Of a stretch of 30,783 nucleotides of DNA, positions 17,171-25,604 are shown piece after piece (positions within the stretch are counted from its first letter, which is position 1; every line of letters begins with the position of its first letter). Where the stretch lies: NCBI GenBank assembly GCA_030426705.1, contig JAUHXW010000002.1:1-30783 (forward strand), written 5' to 3'. A model generated the notes under the pieces. That model did no database searches and was not told the DNA's origin. It was given only the letters and a program-made list of their open reading frames with translations. This DNA is from Gammaproteobacteria bacterium. GTDB lineage: Bacteria > Pseudomonadota > Gammaproteobacteria > Xanthomonadales > Marinicellaceae. The position numbers were made by a program, and so were the translations under genes.

Positions 17171-19261
17171 ATGAATAGACGTAAATTCATTAAAACCACA
17201 GCGATGGCAGGGGTATTCCCTTTGGGGTTGCAATCATGCGGTACTCAAAATACTGATAGTGGTCAAGACTCTGAATTATCATGCTTCATTTTTTCTGATG
17301 CTCACATTGGGTGGAAAGGAAAAGCCCAACCAACAAAAGAAATGCAAGCTAAAATGATACAAGTGATAAAGCAGAATTTTCCAGCTTTTGACTTGGTTTT
17401 TGATACTGGAGATGTACATCATGCTGATATCTATGATGAAGAGAGAAGACTGGCGAGAGAATTTTGGCTACAACAAATGGCAGGACAATTCTATGATAGC
17501 CGTTTTCACTATATCCCTGGTAACCATGAATTAGATCGAGGGCGTTATGATGCTGAAGTAACAGCTGGGGAACTTGGCAGTTTTAATTTTCGACCTTATT
17601 ATAGTTTTGATTATAAAGGCATTCATTTTGTATCTTTACCTCAGCTGTTAGACACAATTTACATTACCAAGGAAACCTTAAATTGGTTGCAACAGGATTT
17701 AATTCTAAATGCGGACAAAACAACACTGATATTTTCTCATAACAGCATACAAGGCACTACATTTAACAACGGAGAAACTGGTTACCGAGAAACTGTTAAC
17801 TCTAAAGATGTATTGGACATTATTGATTCTCATGACCAGGTTTTGGGTTGGTTTCACGGTCATAACCATCAGTATGAAATTGTTAAAAAGCATAATCGGC
17901 TTTATGTGTCGAATGGAAGAATTGGTGGTTTTAATCCACCCAAAAGTTGGGGGCCTTTTGGACAAGGTCATTTGGGAGGTATATATATCAAAATTAACCA
18001 TAAGGGCATGGTAGTTAGTGGTTTCAGTGCAACAGAAGGTAAATTCTTGGATCAGCTTGGTTGGCCAAATCTTAGTGCTGAGTTACTGGCCAAGACTACG
18101 TTTGATCCCAAAGGTAAGTTTAACTATTATTTTGGTCATGGCAGGTTGGTTAATGGTGTAAAACACCAAATGCATAGTCACTATTTATCTGAAAAAAAAG
18201 TTGAAGTGATAGTCTCTACGACCAACAATCATTCAATCAATGAAAATTATCAATTTAGTTACCCAAGTAAATTTTTTTTCGCGGGAAAAGAAACTAACAG
18301 AATCATGGGATTTAGTGTTGTACCCAGAAATACCAATTATTTGGTCAAGGATCAAGGGTTGGAAATTGAGCTGAATGAAATGGTGCGAATTAATATACCA
18401 AATTGGGGGCTTAATAGGAAGAACTACATGGCGCGGAGTGGTTATTATAGGTGTGCTCAAGGCCAAAAACTCAAACTAAGTATTGAATGTGGAAATTTAA
18501 ATGGGTCTGAAAATATTTTCTATGAATATAGGCTACTTAACAGGGCGCATGATACTTTGTTAAAAGTTGATTTCTTAAAGATTGAGATGTTAGATGGTAA
18601 AGGTGAAGTGCAAATTAATATTCCTGAAAATATTGATGCTGAATTAAATCACCAAAAGTTATATATAGTTTTTACATTAAAAGTATTGGGCTTTAACAAA
18701 ACCTTTCTAATTAAAAGTGTTGAATTAAATCAAATTGAATCAGATGGTAAAGAATCAGAGAAAAGCGAGATTATATTGAATGGTAAAAAATTTGAATTTG
18801 ATTCAATAGGTCATAAAAGAATTGATACATCAGATTTGTTTAAAAATGGGGTCGCTGATCTTGTGCTTACAAAAAGTGCCAGCAACCAAGCAATTTTGAT
18901 GAAAATAACTGATGTAAAATGGCAAGTCCGAAATGCAATAGCAAGTTTTGTTGATAATAAAATTGTCGTTCATAATTCAAGGTCAGACTTTCAAAAAAAT
19001 CAAGAGATTATTTTCACCCCAAGCACAGATATTGAAAGCTATATTGCTAAAACTCATAACTTATACAAGTTCGAAATTAACTTGAGTAAAAGTGTGCTTA
19101 AAATAGATGTATTTAACCCCTTAAAGTCTGAATCTATGGTTATGCTGAAAACGAAAAAAAGCATTGTTTCGATTGTTGGTGGTAAATTTCTTTATTCTAA
19201 AGATGTTGGGTCACATTGGATTGTGTTAAACAAAAGTCAATTAATAATTGAGTTGGAATAA
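17171..19261 (+). CDS. Tat-exported metallophosphoesterase lipoprotein
   Basis: A 696-residue protein. The N-terminus MNRRKFIKTTAMAGVFPLGLQSC has a twin-arginine-type motif followed by a plausible lipobox (L20-Q-S-C23). Residues ~38-290 are a calcineurin-like phosphoesterase with all metal motifs: SDAHIGW (D43, H45), DTGDVHH (D78, D81), GNHELDRG (N118, H119), FSHNSIQG and GWFHGHNHQYE. The C-terminal ~400 residues match nothing I know and appear beta-rich. In a surface-glycan cluster it could cut a phosphodiester or phosphoramidate, or process a lipid-linked intermediate. It is clearly more AT-rich than the genes before it. It starts 17 bases after the formyltransferase-like gene. Confidence 0.75.
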   Translation: MNRRKFIKTTAMAGVFPLGLQSCGTQNTDSGQDSELSCFIFSDAHIGWKGKAQPTKEMQAKMIQVIKQNFPAFDLVFDTGDVHHADIYDEERRLAREFWLQQMAGQFYDSRFHYIPGNHELDRGRYDAEVTAGELGSFNFRPYYSFDYKGIHFVSLPQLLDTIYITKETLNWLQQDLILNADKTTLIFSHNSIQGTTFNNGETGYRETVNSKDVLDIIDSHDQVLGWFHGHNHQYEIVKKHNRLYVSNGRIGGFNPPKSWGPFGQGHLGGIYIKINHKGMVVSGFSATEGKFLDQLGWPNLSAELLAKTTFDPKGKFNYYFGHGRLVNGVKHQMHSHYLSEKKVEVIVSTTNNHSINENYQFSYPSKFFFAGKETNRIMGFSVVPRNTNYLVKDQGLEIELNEMVRINIPNWGLNRKNYMARSGYYRCAQGQKLKLSIECGNLNGSENIFYEYRLLNRAHDTLLKVDFLKIEMLDGKGEVQINIPENIDAELNHQKLYIVFTLKVLGFNKTFLIKSVELNQIESDGKESEKSEIILNGKKFEFDSIGHKRIDTSDLFKNGVADLVLTKSASNQAILMKITDVKWQVRNAIASFVDNKIVVHNSRSDFQKNQEIIFTPSTDIESYIAKTHNLYKFEINLSKSVLKIDVFNPLKSESMVMLKTKKSIVSIVGGKFLYSKDVGSHWIVLNKSQLIIELE

Positions 19262-19296
19262 ATCTATTTATATTAATTATTTAAGCAAAGATTCGT

Positions 19297-21273
19297 ATGT
19301 TACAAAAACACCGTGAGGATATAGATGGATTGAGAGCATTGGCTGTTATTCCAGTTATTTTATTTCATGCAAGTTTTGAGTTATTTTCTGGTGGATATGT
19401 TGGTGTTGACATCTTCTTTGTAATTTCAGGATATTTAATTACCAATATTTTAATTAATAACTTGAATGAAAATAAATTTTCTATTACTAATTTCTACGAA
19501 CGAAGAATCAGAAGAATTTTCCCCGCACTATTGTTAGTTCTGGTGGTGTGTGTTTTATTTTCCTTTTTTTTAATGCTGCCCGCCGAATTCAAAAGATTTA
19601 AACATAGTTTGATATCTTCTTTATTTTTTTACACAAACTATTTTTTCATGTTTGATGTGGGTTATTTTGCTGACGCTGCAGAAACGAAGCCATTACTCCA
19701 TATTTGGTCTTTAGCAGTAGAAGAACAATTTTATGTGGTTTTTCCAATATATTTGTATCTGGCATACAAATATGTAAAAAAATATTTAGGCGTCCTAACT
19801 TTCATTTTATTAGTCATTTCTTTTGTGTATAGTTTTTTGTTAGTAAATTCCGCACCTTCCGATGCATTTTACTCTACACCATCAAGAGCATGGGAGTTAT
19901 TGACAGGTTCCATGTTAGCCATTTATCCCAGTAGGAGAATCTTCCGGAACAAATACTTGGCAAATAGTTGCTCTTTTACTGGTTTAATTTTAATTGTTTA
20001 TGCAATTTTATTTTTTGATAGTGCTACACAATTTCCAGGAGCCAGTGCTTTATATCCTGTAATGGGTTCTGCGCTCATTCTTTTATCTGCTAACTCTGAA
20101 GGTAATTTTGTAGGTATATTACTTTCCTCAAACATATTTAGATTTTTTGGACTGATATCTTATTCATTGTATCTCTGGCATTGGCCAGTTTTAACTTATG
20201 CAAGAATTTATTCATTGGGCTCTGACCCACATGAACTGATGCCATACTTAATCGTAATTATGGTGTTATTGGCATTTTTAAGTTGGAAATTTATTGAAAC
20301 TCCTTTCAGGAAAGCAATGTTAATAAATTCTAAGAGCGCTTTAAGACTGAATAGATTCAGTGTTTCGATTTTAGTTTTTTTCATTGTTCTTAGTGGTATT
20401 GCCTTTTCAAACATCAATAAAAAATCATATAGAACTTACAGTAACCATGTTGAAAGTAGGCTTAAAGATAATCCTTATAAACTTGATCAATGTGAGTGGT
20501 TTAAAGGTACAGGCAGTAATTTAAAAATTTGTTATTTTGGAAACTTAAAAGCAAACCAAGTAAGTTTTGCTTTAGTAGGAGACTCTCATGGGGAGGCGCT
20601 GCTCCCTGGATTTTATGAATCTGCAAAGAAACATAAAAAGAAAGGTATTTTTATTGGTAGTGGAGGCTGTTTAGGTTTGTTTGGTGTTAGTAGGCCTCAA
20701 CAAGGCTTCAATCTTTGTAAGCCCAGAATGGATACATTTGCGGAATACCTGAAAGTTGCTGATGGAATTGAAACTGTTTTTTTAGCCTCAAGGTGGGCCA
20801 CTTACATCTCAGGAGAAAGGTATAAAAATCGGCTGGGATCAGATATTTATATTACAGACGATGAGTCTGAAGAAATATCCAAACTTGAAAATAAATTGGT
20901 TTTTGAAAGAGCATTTGATAGGACAATTAAATTGTTAAATGAGATAGGCAAGAGTGTTGTGGTGGTCACTCAAGTGCCTGAGACTGAATATGGTACTTGG
21001 GACATTGTTAGAGCAAAATATTTAGGTTTAAATTTGGAGTTTAGGCCGCCAATTTTGGATTATTTTGAGAGACAGAAAGTGGCTCTTGAGACTTTTAACC
21101 TATACGCAACAAACAATAAAATTAAAATAATAGAATTACATAAGTATATGTGTGGTTTGGAATATTGCGAAGTTTTTAATGACAAAGGTAAGTATATATA
21201 CACAGATAATAATCATATTACAAAGCAATTTTCCGTAACCCTTTCAACACTTTTTGAAAAATATTTCGAATAG
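19297..21273 (+). CDS. OafA/YrhL-type membrane acyltransferase with SGNH domain
   Basis: A 658-residue protein. Residues 1-~375 are an acyltransferase-3 domain with about ten membrane helices: HREDIDGLRALAVIPVILFHA (catalytic His24), GGYVGVDIFFVISGYLIT, and EEQFYVVFPIYLY. Residues ~420-658 are a periplasmic SGNH esterase-like domain with GDSHGE (D429, S430, H431) and the DNNH motif near the end (D637, H640). Such fusions O-acetylate surface polysaccharides, taking acyl groups across the membrane. It lies 35 bases behind the phosphoesterase gene, with no terminator between, and is the last plus-strand gene of the first series. AT-rich base composition is shared with the phosphoesterase. Confidence 0.88.
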   Translation: MLQKHREDIDGLRALAVIPVILFHASFELFSGGYVGVDIFFVISGYLITNILINNLNENKFSITNFYERRIRRIFPALLLVLVVCVLFSFFLMLPAEFKRFKHSLISSLFFYTNYFFMFDVGYFADAAETKPLLHIWSLAVEEQFYVVFPIYLYLAYKYVKKYLGVLTFILLVISFVYSFLLVNSAPSDAFYSTPSRAWELLTGSMLAIYPSRRIFRNKYLANSCSFTGLILIVYAILFFDSATQFPGASALYPVMGSALILLSANSEGNFVGILLSSNIFRFFGLISYSLYLWHWPVLTYARIYSLGSDPHELMPYLIVIMVLLAFLSWKFIETPFRKAMLINSKSALRLNRFSVSILVFFIVLSGIAFSNINKKSYRTYSNHVESRLKDNPYKLDQCEWFKGTGSNLKICYFGNLKANQVSFALVGDSHGEALLPGFYESAKKHKKKGIFIGSGGCLGLFGVSRPQQGFNLCKPRMDTFAEYLKVADGIETVFLASRWATYISGERYKNRLGSDIYITDDESEEISKLENKLVFERAFDRTIKLLNEIGKSVVVVTQVPETEYGTWDIVRAKYLGLNLEFRPPILDYFERQKVALETFNLYATNNKIKIIELHKYMCGLEYCEVFNDKGKYIYTDNNHITKQFSVTLSTLFEKYFE

Positions 21274-21274
21274 T

Positions 21275-21333
21275 ATCAGCTATAATTTGCGTTGATTATT
21301 CACTTAATCTTTAATTTATAGGCTGATTTTTTT
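21275..21333 (+). terminator. Probable terminator-like hairpin after the acyltransferase gene
   Basis: Arms 21275-21287 (ATCAGCTATAATT) and 21313-21327 (AATTTATAGGCTGAT) pair with single-base bulges, separated by a 25-base loop and followed directly by a run of eight T. The loop is longer than in most intrinsic terminators, but position (just after the last gene of the series, facing a converging gene) supports the role. Confidence 0.45.
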
Positions 21334-21443
21334 ACTACATATGAATGGTTGCTTGTGTAAAAGAATTTAATATACTTTATAGGTAATTCAAATTGGGTAA
21401 AGACACATTGTACAAATAATTTATATGGTTTAAATCCTCAGCG

Positions 21444-22334
21444 TTACAAACTTTTGTTGTTGATAACAAGCATAATATCATGATGTTTGGCTTGTTCTAA
21501 CGCTTCAATTTTGGAAATTTGAATAACCTTTGCATTTTTATGTAATCGGCTTATCGTATAACCTTCTTCAAGAATAATATCTATAAATGCATCAGGATTT
21601 TTATATCGGGCTGCGTTAAACTCAAGAAGGAAATGCATTTGAGGGTTTTCTTTTCTGACTCTTTGAGATCCTAACCAAAATTGATATTCTGCTCCTTCAA
21701 TATCGACTTTAGCAAAATCAATATGAGTGCCAGCAGGAATAAAATCATCCAGGGTAATTGTCTGGACTTCAATACTTCCTTCAGGGATATTGTTTTGGTA
21801 TCGTTTTTCCCTGCTCGAAATAAGATGACCATTCATAGGTGCATTTGGAAGGACAAAAAAAGCAGCGTTTTCAGATTTTTGGTCACTTAATGCAACGTTT
21901 TGAACAGAGATTCTGTTTCCAAATCCATTTATTGCAACTGTGTCTTTAAATAAGTTGCTTAAATATGGGTTTGCTTCAAAAGCTAAAACTTTTCCATTCT
22001 TATTCCCAACTAATTGAGCCATTAAAATTGAGTAATAACCATAATTGGCCCCTACATCCAACACAACCATGTCCTTTTTTACAAAATTGGCAATAAATTC
22101 CGTTATATACATTTCCCATAAACCGCGCATCAGTAGGTGCATACCAATTCCACGATCTCGTGTATCAACAAACATATTAAACCTGCCTAATATCCTGCAG
22201 ATTGATTTGTGGTCACCAAGAAAGGCATTGTGACACAACTCGGAAATGGCTTTTATATTACTATTCCTATTTTTAGGATTAGCCAATTGATGAAACTTAA
22301 ATAAGCCTATTTCGTCTTTGTTGTTTAATACCAT
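21444..22334 (-). CDS. FkbM-family methyltransferase
   Basis: A 296-residue SAM-dependent methyltransferase. The glycine-rich SAM loop is VVLDVGANYGYYSI (about 90-103), followed by the acidic ribose-binding FEANPY, NVALSD and the FkbM hallmark IDFAKVDIEGAEYQFWLG. FkbM enzymes O-methylate sugars and other hydroxyl groups. It is the only minus-strand gene in the polysaccharide region and has its own upstream region. A role in methylating a sugar, or the phosphoramidate as Campylobacter does with different methyltransferases, is possible but unsupported beyond proximity. Confidence 0.85.
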   Translation of the reverse strand: MVLNNKDEIGLFKFHQLANPKNRNSNIKAISELCHNAFLGDHKSICRILGRFNMFVDTRDRGIGMHLLMRGLWEMYITEFIANFVKKDMVVLDVGANYGYYSILMAQLVGNKNGKVLAFEANPYLSNLFKDTVAINGFGNRISVQNVALSDQKSENAAFFVLPNAPMNGHLISSREKRYQNNIPEGSIEVQTITLDDFIPAGTHIDFAKVDIEGAEYQFWLGSQRVRKENPQMHFLLEFNAARYKNPDAFIDIILEEGYTISRLHKNAKVIQISKIEALEQAKHHDIMLVINNKSL

Positions 22335-22352
22335 TTTTGTTTGAGAGATCTG

Positions 22353-22381
22353 AATTAAAACCGCATTATACAGTTTTAATT
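22353..22381 (-). promoter_or_regulatory. Dyad with a -10-like box, upstream of the FkbM gene
   Basis: Perfect 9-base inverted arms AATTAAAAC (22353-22361) and GTTTTAATT (22373-22381) flank 11 bases that, on the minus strand, contain TATAAT (22365-22370), 31 bases from the FkbM ATG. No clear -35 is visible. The layout suits an operator over a promoter, but AT-rich DNA can give this by chance. Confidence 0.35.
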
Positions 22382-22648
22382 AAAAAAACACAGAAAATAT
22401 CAAATTGATTGTATTTGTGATATTTTAAGCAGAATAAATTTTAAAACCTTATGAGCTTGCGGGAAATAGGATACAATTCCGTCCCCATAATAGTTGGGGT
22501 TAGAATAGGTAAAAAATCTTACAATATTTTGATGGTTAAAAGTCATAAATGTGATTATTGGACTAAATTGCCATTTTTTAGATTTTTTTATTAGCAACCC
22601 TTTAGAAGAGAGGTAAATACGTCATAGTCGATATTGCGGAATATATGA
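22382..22648. other. Intergenic region between FkbM and ABC permease genes
   Basis: AT-rich and gene-free; with 22335-22381 it forms a 314-base divergent gap. It holds a second perfect 9-base dyad (22394-22402 AAAATATCA with 22418-22426 TGATATTTT) and a weak hairpin CCCCA/TGGGG at 22483-22499. The promoter of the export series is presumably here, but I cannot fix it. A JUMPstart/ops-type element (GGCGGTAG) is not present. Confidence 0.45.
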
Positions 22649-23431
22649 ATGGACTTAATTAATGATATTTTAAAAGGTTTTAGTAGGCACAGGCTCTGGA
22701 AAAAGCTGGCTGTTTTAGAGCTTAAAGCAAGGTTTCAGGGGGCTTTTATAGGGGCATTCTGGATTGTTTTGGCCTTGATGATTAAGGTTGGGATGCTGTC
22801 ATTGGTTTATTCTATGGTGTTGGGTAAGGACTTTGAGACCTATGTGATGTTTTTAGCCATAGGCGTGTTGACCTGGAACTTTATTTCAGCTGTTATCGTG
22901 ACCAGTGGCATGATTTTTAGAAAAGCGGCTAATTTTTTACAGCAAATGGAATTGCCTCATTCAATATTCGTTTTTCAAAACCTCTACCGCGAAATTGTTT
23001 CCCTGATTATGTATCAGTTTTTTGCCATTCCCCTGGTGCTATTTATCAAAGGTTGGGATTTCATCAGTTGGGTCTGGTTATGGGCTTTGTTGGGTTATGT
23101 CATCATTATTCTTAATGGCTTCTTTGTGAGCATGTGGTTGGGGTGGTTGTCTGTTAGATTCCGTGATGTTCAGTCTTTATTGGCCAGTGTTGTTATGATT
23201 ATTTTTTTGGTAACACCGATTTTGTGGCCTCCACCTGAACAGTTTGCCGACAGCTTGTATTTCGTGCTGAATCCTTTTTATCATATGCTAGAAATGATAA
23301 GAGCGCCCATTTTACATGGAAATGTTCCCCACCTATCCTTCTATGTCAGTACCGGGGTTTTGGTTTTTAACTTTTTGCTTTGTTTAATTTTTTATAGAAA
23401 GGTAAAAAATCGACTGGTATTGTGGTTGTAA
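22649..23431 (+). CDS. ABC-2 type polysaccharide export permease (KpsM/Wzm-like)
   Basis: A 260-residue membrane protein with six predicted helices and the family's start pattern (HRLWKKLAVLELKARFQGAFIGAFWIVL) and later FRDVQSLLASVVMIIFLVTPILWPP, typical of KpsM/RfbA/TagG permeases. With the ATPase encoded next it would export a finished lipid- or carrier-linked glycan across the inner membrane. The ATG at 22649 is preceded by a weak GCGGA. It is the first gene of the second plus-strand series. Confidence 0.88.
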   Translation: MDLINDILKGFSRHRLWKKLAVLELKARFQGAFIGAFWIVLALMIKVGMLSLVYSMVLGKDFETYVMFLAIGVLTWNFISAVIVTSGMIFRKAANFLQQMELPHSIFVFQNLYREIVSLIMYQFFAIPLVLFIKGWDFISWVWLWALLGYVIIILNGFFVSMWLGWLSVRFRDVQSLLASVVMIIFLVTPILWPPPEQFADSLYFVLNPFYHMLEMIRAPILHGNVPHLSFYVSTGVLVFNFLLCLIFYRKVKNRLVLWL

Positions 23432-23433
23432 CA

Positions 23434-24195
23434 ATGACAAGTATATCTTTAAACAACATCACGTTTTCCTACAATTATTTCCCCTCTATCAGTGGCGGAT
23501 TGTTGCGCAGTAATGCGGGATTAAAAACCAAAAAAGCTTTGTCAGAAGTTAGTTTGGACATCCAACATGGGGATCGCATTGCGTTATTGGGCACCAATGG
23601 TTCCGGTAAATCGACATTATTAAAAGTCATTGCAGGCATATACAAACCGGAGCAAGGCGAGGTGAATACAGTTGGTAGAATTTATACCTTTCTTGGCAGA
23701 AATGTAGGGGTGATGCCTCAATTGTCAGGCTATGACAATTTACAAATCAGGGGCTTGTTACTGAATTTAAGTGATGATGTGATTGCTCAAAAAGTGAATG
23801 AAATTGCGGAATTCACTGAATTAGGTAATGCCATTCATCGTCCGGTTTCTACTTATTCCAATGGCATGAAAGCGCGATTAACTTTTGGCATGCTGATGTT
23901 TATTGAAGCCGATATTTTGTTGATTGATGAAGGGCTTGGAGCAGGAGATCAATTCTTTTTGGAAAAGGCCAGGCAGTTTATCGATGGTTTATTGGATCAG
24001 TCGAAAATTTTAATTTTTGCCAACCACTCCAATCAGCTATTGAAGAGGTTTTGTAATAAAGCCATTTTGATGAATCAGGGCAAGTTGATAAGCTATGGAG
24101 ATTTTGATCAGGTTTTGCAACAATACAATCAACAAAGTTCAGCAGTGCTAAAGAACCAGACTCAAAAAATTGAAAACAAACCATCATTGTCATGA
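23434..24195 (+). CDS. ABC-type polysaccharide export ATPase (KpsT/Wzt-like)
   Basis: With the ATG at 23434 (two bases after the permease stop; an in-frame GTG at 23422 is the alternative) the protein has 253 residues. It has Walker A GTNGSGKST (53-61), signature YSNGMKARL (about 141-149), Walker B ILLIDE with the D-loop GLGAGD typical of the polysaccharide-export subfamily, and the switch His in ANHSN. There is no C-terminal carbohydrate-binding domain of the O9-type Wzt, so export is probably of the KpsMT or generic type. It overlaps the next gene by 4 bases. Confidence 0.88.
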   Translation: MTSISLNNITFSYNYFPSISGGLLRSNAGLKTKKALSEVSLDIQHGDRIALLGTNGSGKSTLLKVIAGIYKPEQGEVNTVGRIYTFLGRNVGVMPQLSGYDNLQIRGLLLNLSDDVIAQKVNEIAEFTELGNAIHRPVSTYSNGMKARLTFGMLMFIEADILLIDEGLGAGDQFFLEKARQFIDGLLDQSKILIFANHSNQLLKRFCNKAILMNQGKLISYGDFDQVLQQYNQQSSAVLKNQTQKIENKPSLS

Positions 24196-25577
24196 ATCAT
24201 TTTCTCAGAAAAATTTGGAGTAAATTGGTGCCATCAACTTCGGAACAGGCCAACCAGAATCAATTGCTCACCAAACATCAACCTTATAGTGACGCTTATT
24301 TTTTCACTCATGTGCCAAAAACGGGTGGCACCAGTTTTATTGTGTTTCTGGATCGTTTCTTTCCAGCAAAAGTGATTTTTCCTCATCAGTTATGGATTGA
24401 AGTGGGTGATTTTTCGGCCATTGACAAAAAGGCTTTTCATTTAATCAGAGGACATTTTGGTGGCGGTGCCATAGACTTGATAACTGATAAAAACGTCAAG
24501 TTTTTGACTATTTTAAGAGACCCTGTAAAGCTAGCATATTCAACCTATGAGTTTGTAAAAAGAGAAACGGGCACAGCACTTCATCCGTTGGTCGTAAAAG
24601 AAAATATGTCATTTGAAACTTTTCTGGAACACCCTAAAACCAAACACTTGGTTACTGATCGGATGGTACATAATCTGGTTTATGGTCATGAATACGATTC
24701 AGCCTTGAATCAAATGGTGTTGAATGAAGAATCATTCCCTCAATTCCGCAAAGGCATGAATAAAGGTTTGAAAGCATTGAATGCTCAACAACGATTGAGC
24801 ATGAGCAAAGCGTTTTTGGATCAGTGTTTATGGTTCGGTATTCTTGAGGATTTCAATCATGCTGTACGTTTATTGTGTTACAAAATGGCCTGGCCACCTT
24901 TGGGCAAGTCACAAAAGCTGAATATCAATAAGAATCGGCCAGTTATAACAGACCAAGCAAGAACGAAAGCATTGGCCCTCAATAAGCTGGACTCTCAATT
25001 GTATGATTACGCAAAAGAGCAGTTTAACCAACAAGTCAAAGAAATGTATCAGGCATTGGGTTGTGATTTGACAGATGAAGAGGAAAAGCTTGATGCGGCA
25101 ATTGATCGACATTATCAACAGCATTACCGAAACAAATATAAACTGCCTTTACAAACATCAGTGTCGTATGACTTTTCAGAAATTTTGTTGGGAAATCAAT
25201 GGCACAGAAGAGAATGGGATGCATTGCATAAGAAGTACTTTAGGTGGACAGGTCCAGGTAATCAGTCTTATCTTGATTTTTGGGTAGCGTCACAAAATTA
25301 TGAAATTAAGGTTCAAGTGATTGATGCCATTGATACCGTTGTTCTGGACAAACTAAAGGTGTATGTGAACGACCATGAAGTTGCAGTAAACGCTCAAGAG
25401 AAAAATAAAAAACGATTGTTAATAATTGATTGTCCTGAATCTCATATAGCTAAAAATGGACTATTGCGTTTGCAATTTCATTGTGAACAGGTGAAACAGC
25501 ATAAAGTCATCTTTGGTGCTGATGATTCACGTTTGGTGGGTCTTGCAATCGAATCTATTGTGATTGAAAAAAAGTAG
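24192..25577 (+). CDS. Sulfotransferase-like protein, paralogue 1
   Basis: A 461-residue protein. The 5'-phosphosulfate-type loop is HVPKTGGTSF (42-49 core) and the 3'-phosphate motif is ILRDPVKLAYSTYEF (R109, S117), as in PAPS-dependent sulfotransferases of the heparan/chondroitin type. After the ~280-residue catalytic region comes a beta-rich C-terminal module (from about 320): WHRREWD, FRWTGPGNQSYLDFWV, VLDKLKVYVNDHEV, NGLLRLQF and DSRLVGLAIESI. Likely a cytoplasmic enzyme decorating the glycan before export. The start (ATGA) overlaps the ATPase stop, so it is co-translated with the exporter. Closest relatives in the window are the proteins at 25605 and 28494. Confidence 0.8.
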   Translation: MNHFLRKIWSKLVPSTSEQANQNQLLTKHQPYSDAYFFTHVPKTGGTSFIVFLDRFFPAKVIFPHQLWIEVGDFSAIDKKAFHLIRGHFGGGAIDLITDKNVKFLTILRDPVKLAYSTYEFVKRETGTALHPLVVKENMSFETFLEHPKTKHLVTDRMVHNLVYGHEYDSALNQMVLNEESFPQFRKGMNKGLKALNAQQRLSMSKAFLDQCLWFGILEDFNHAVRLLCYKMAWPPLGKSQKLNINKNRPVITDQARTKALALNKLDSQLYDYAKEQFNQQVKEMYQALGCDLTDEEEKLDAAIDRHYQQHYRNKYKLPLQTSVSYDFSEILLGNQWHRREWDALHKKYFRWTGPGNQSYLDFWVASQNYEIKVQVIDAIDTVVLDKLKVYVNDHEVAVNAQEKNKKRLLIIDCPESHIAKNGLLRLQFHCEQVKQHKVIFGADDSRLVGLAIESIVIEKK

Positions 25578-25604
25578 TTTTTGTTTGATTTTGAGGGGTG
25601 ATTT

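Noticed and set aside
22335..22648. JUMPstart/ops element ahead of the export genes
   Set aside because: The GGCGGTAG core and surrounding consensus are absent.
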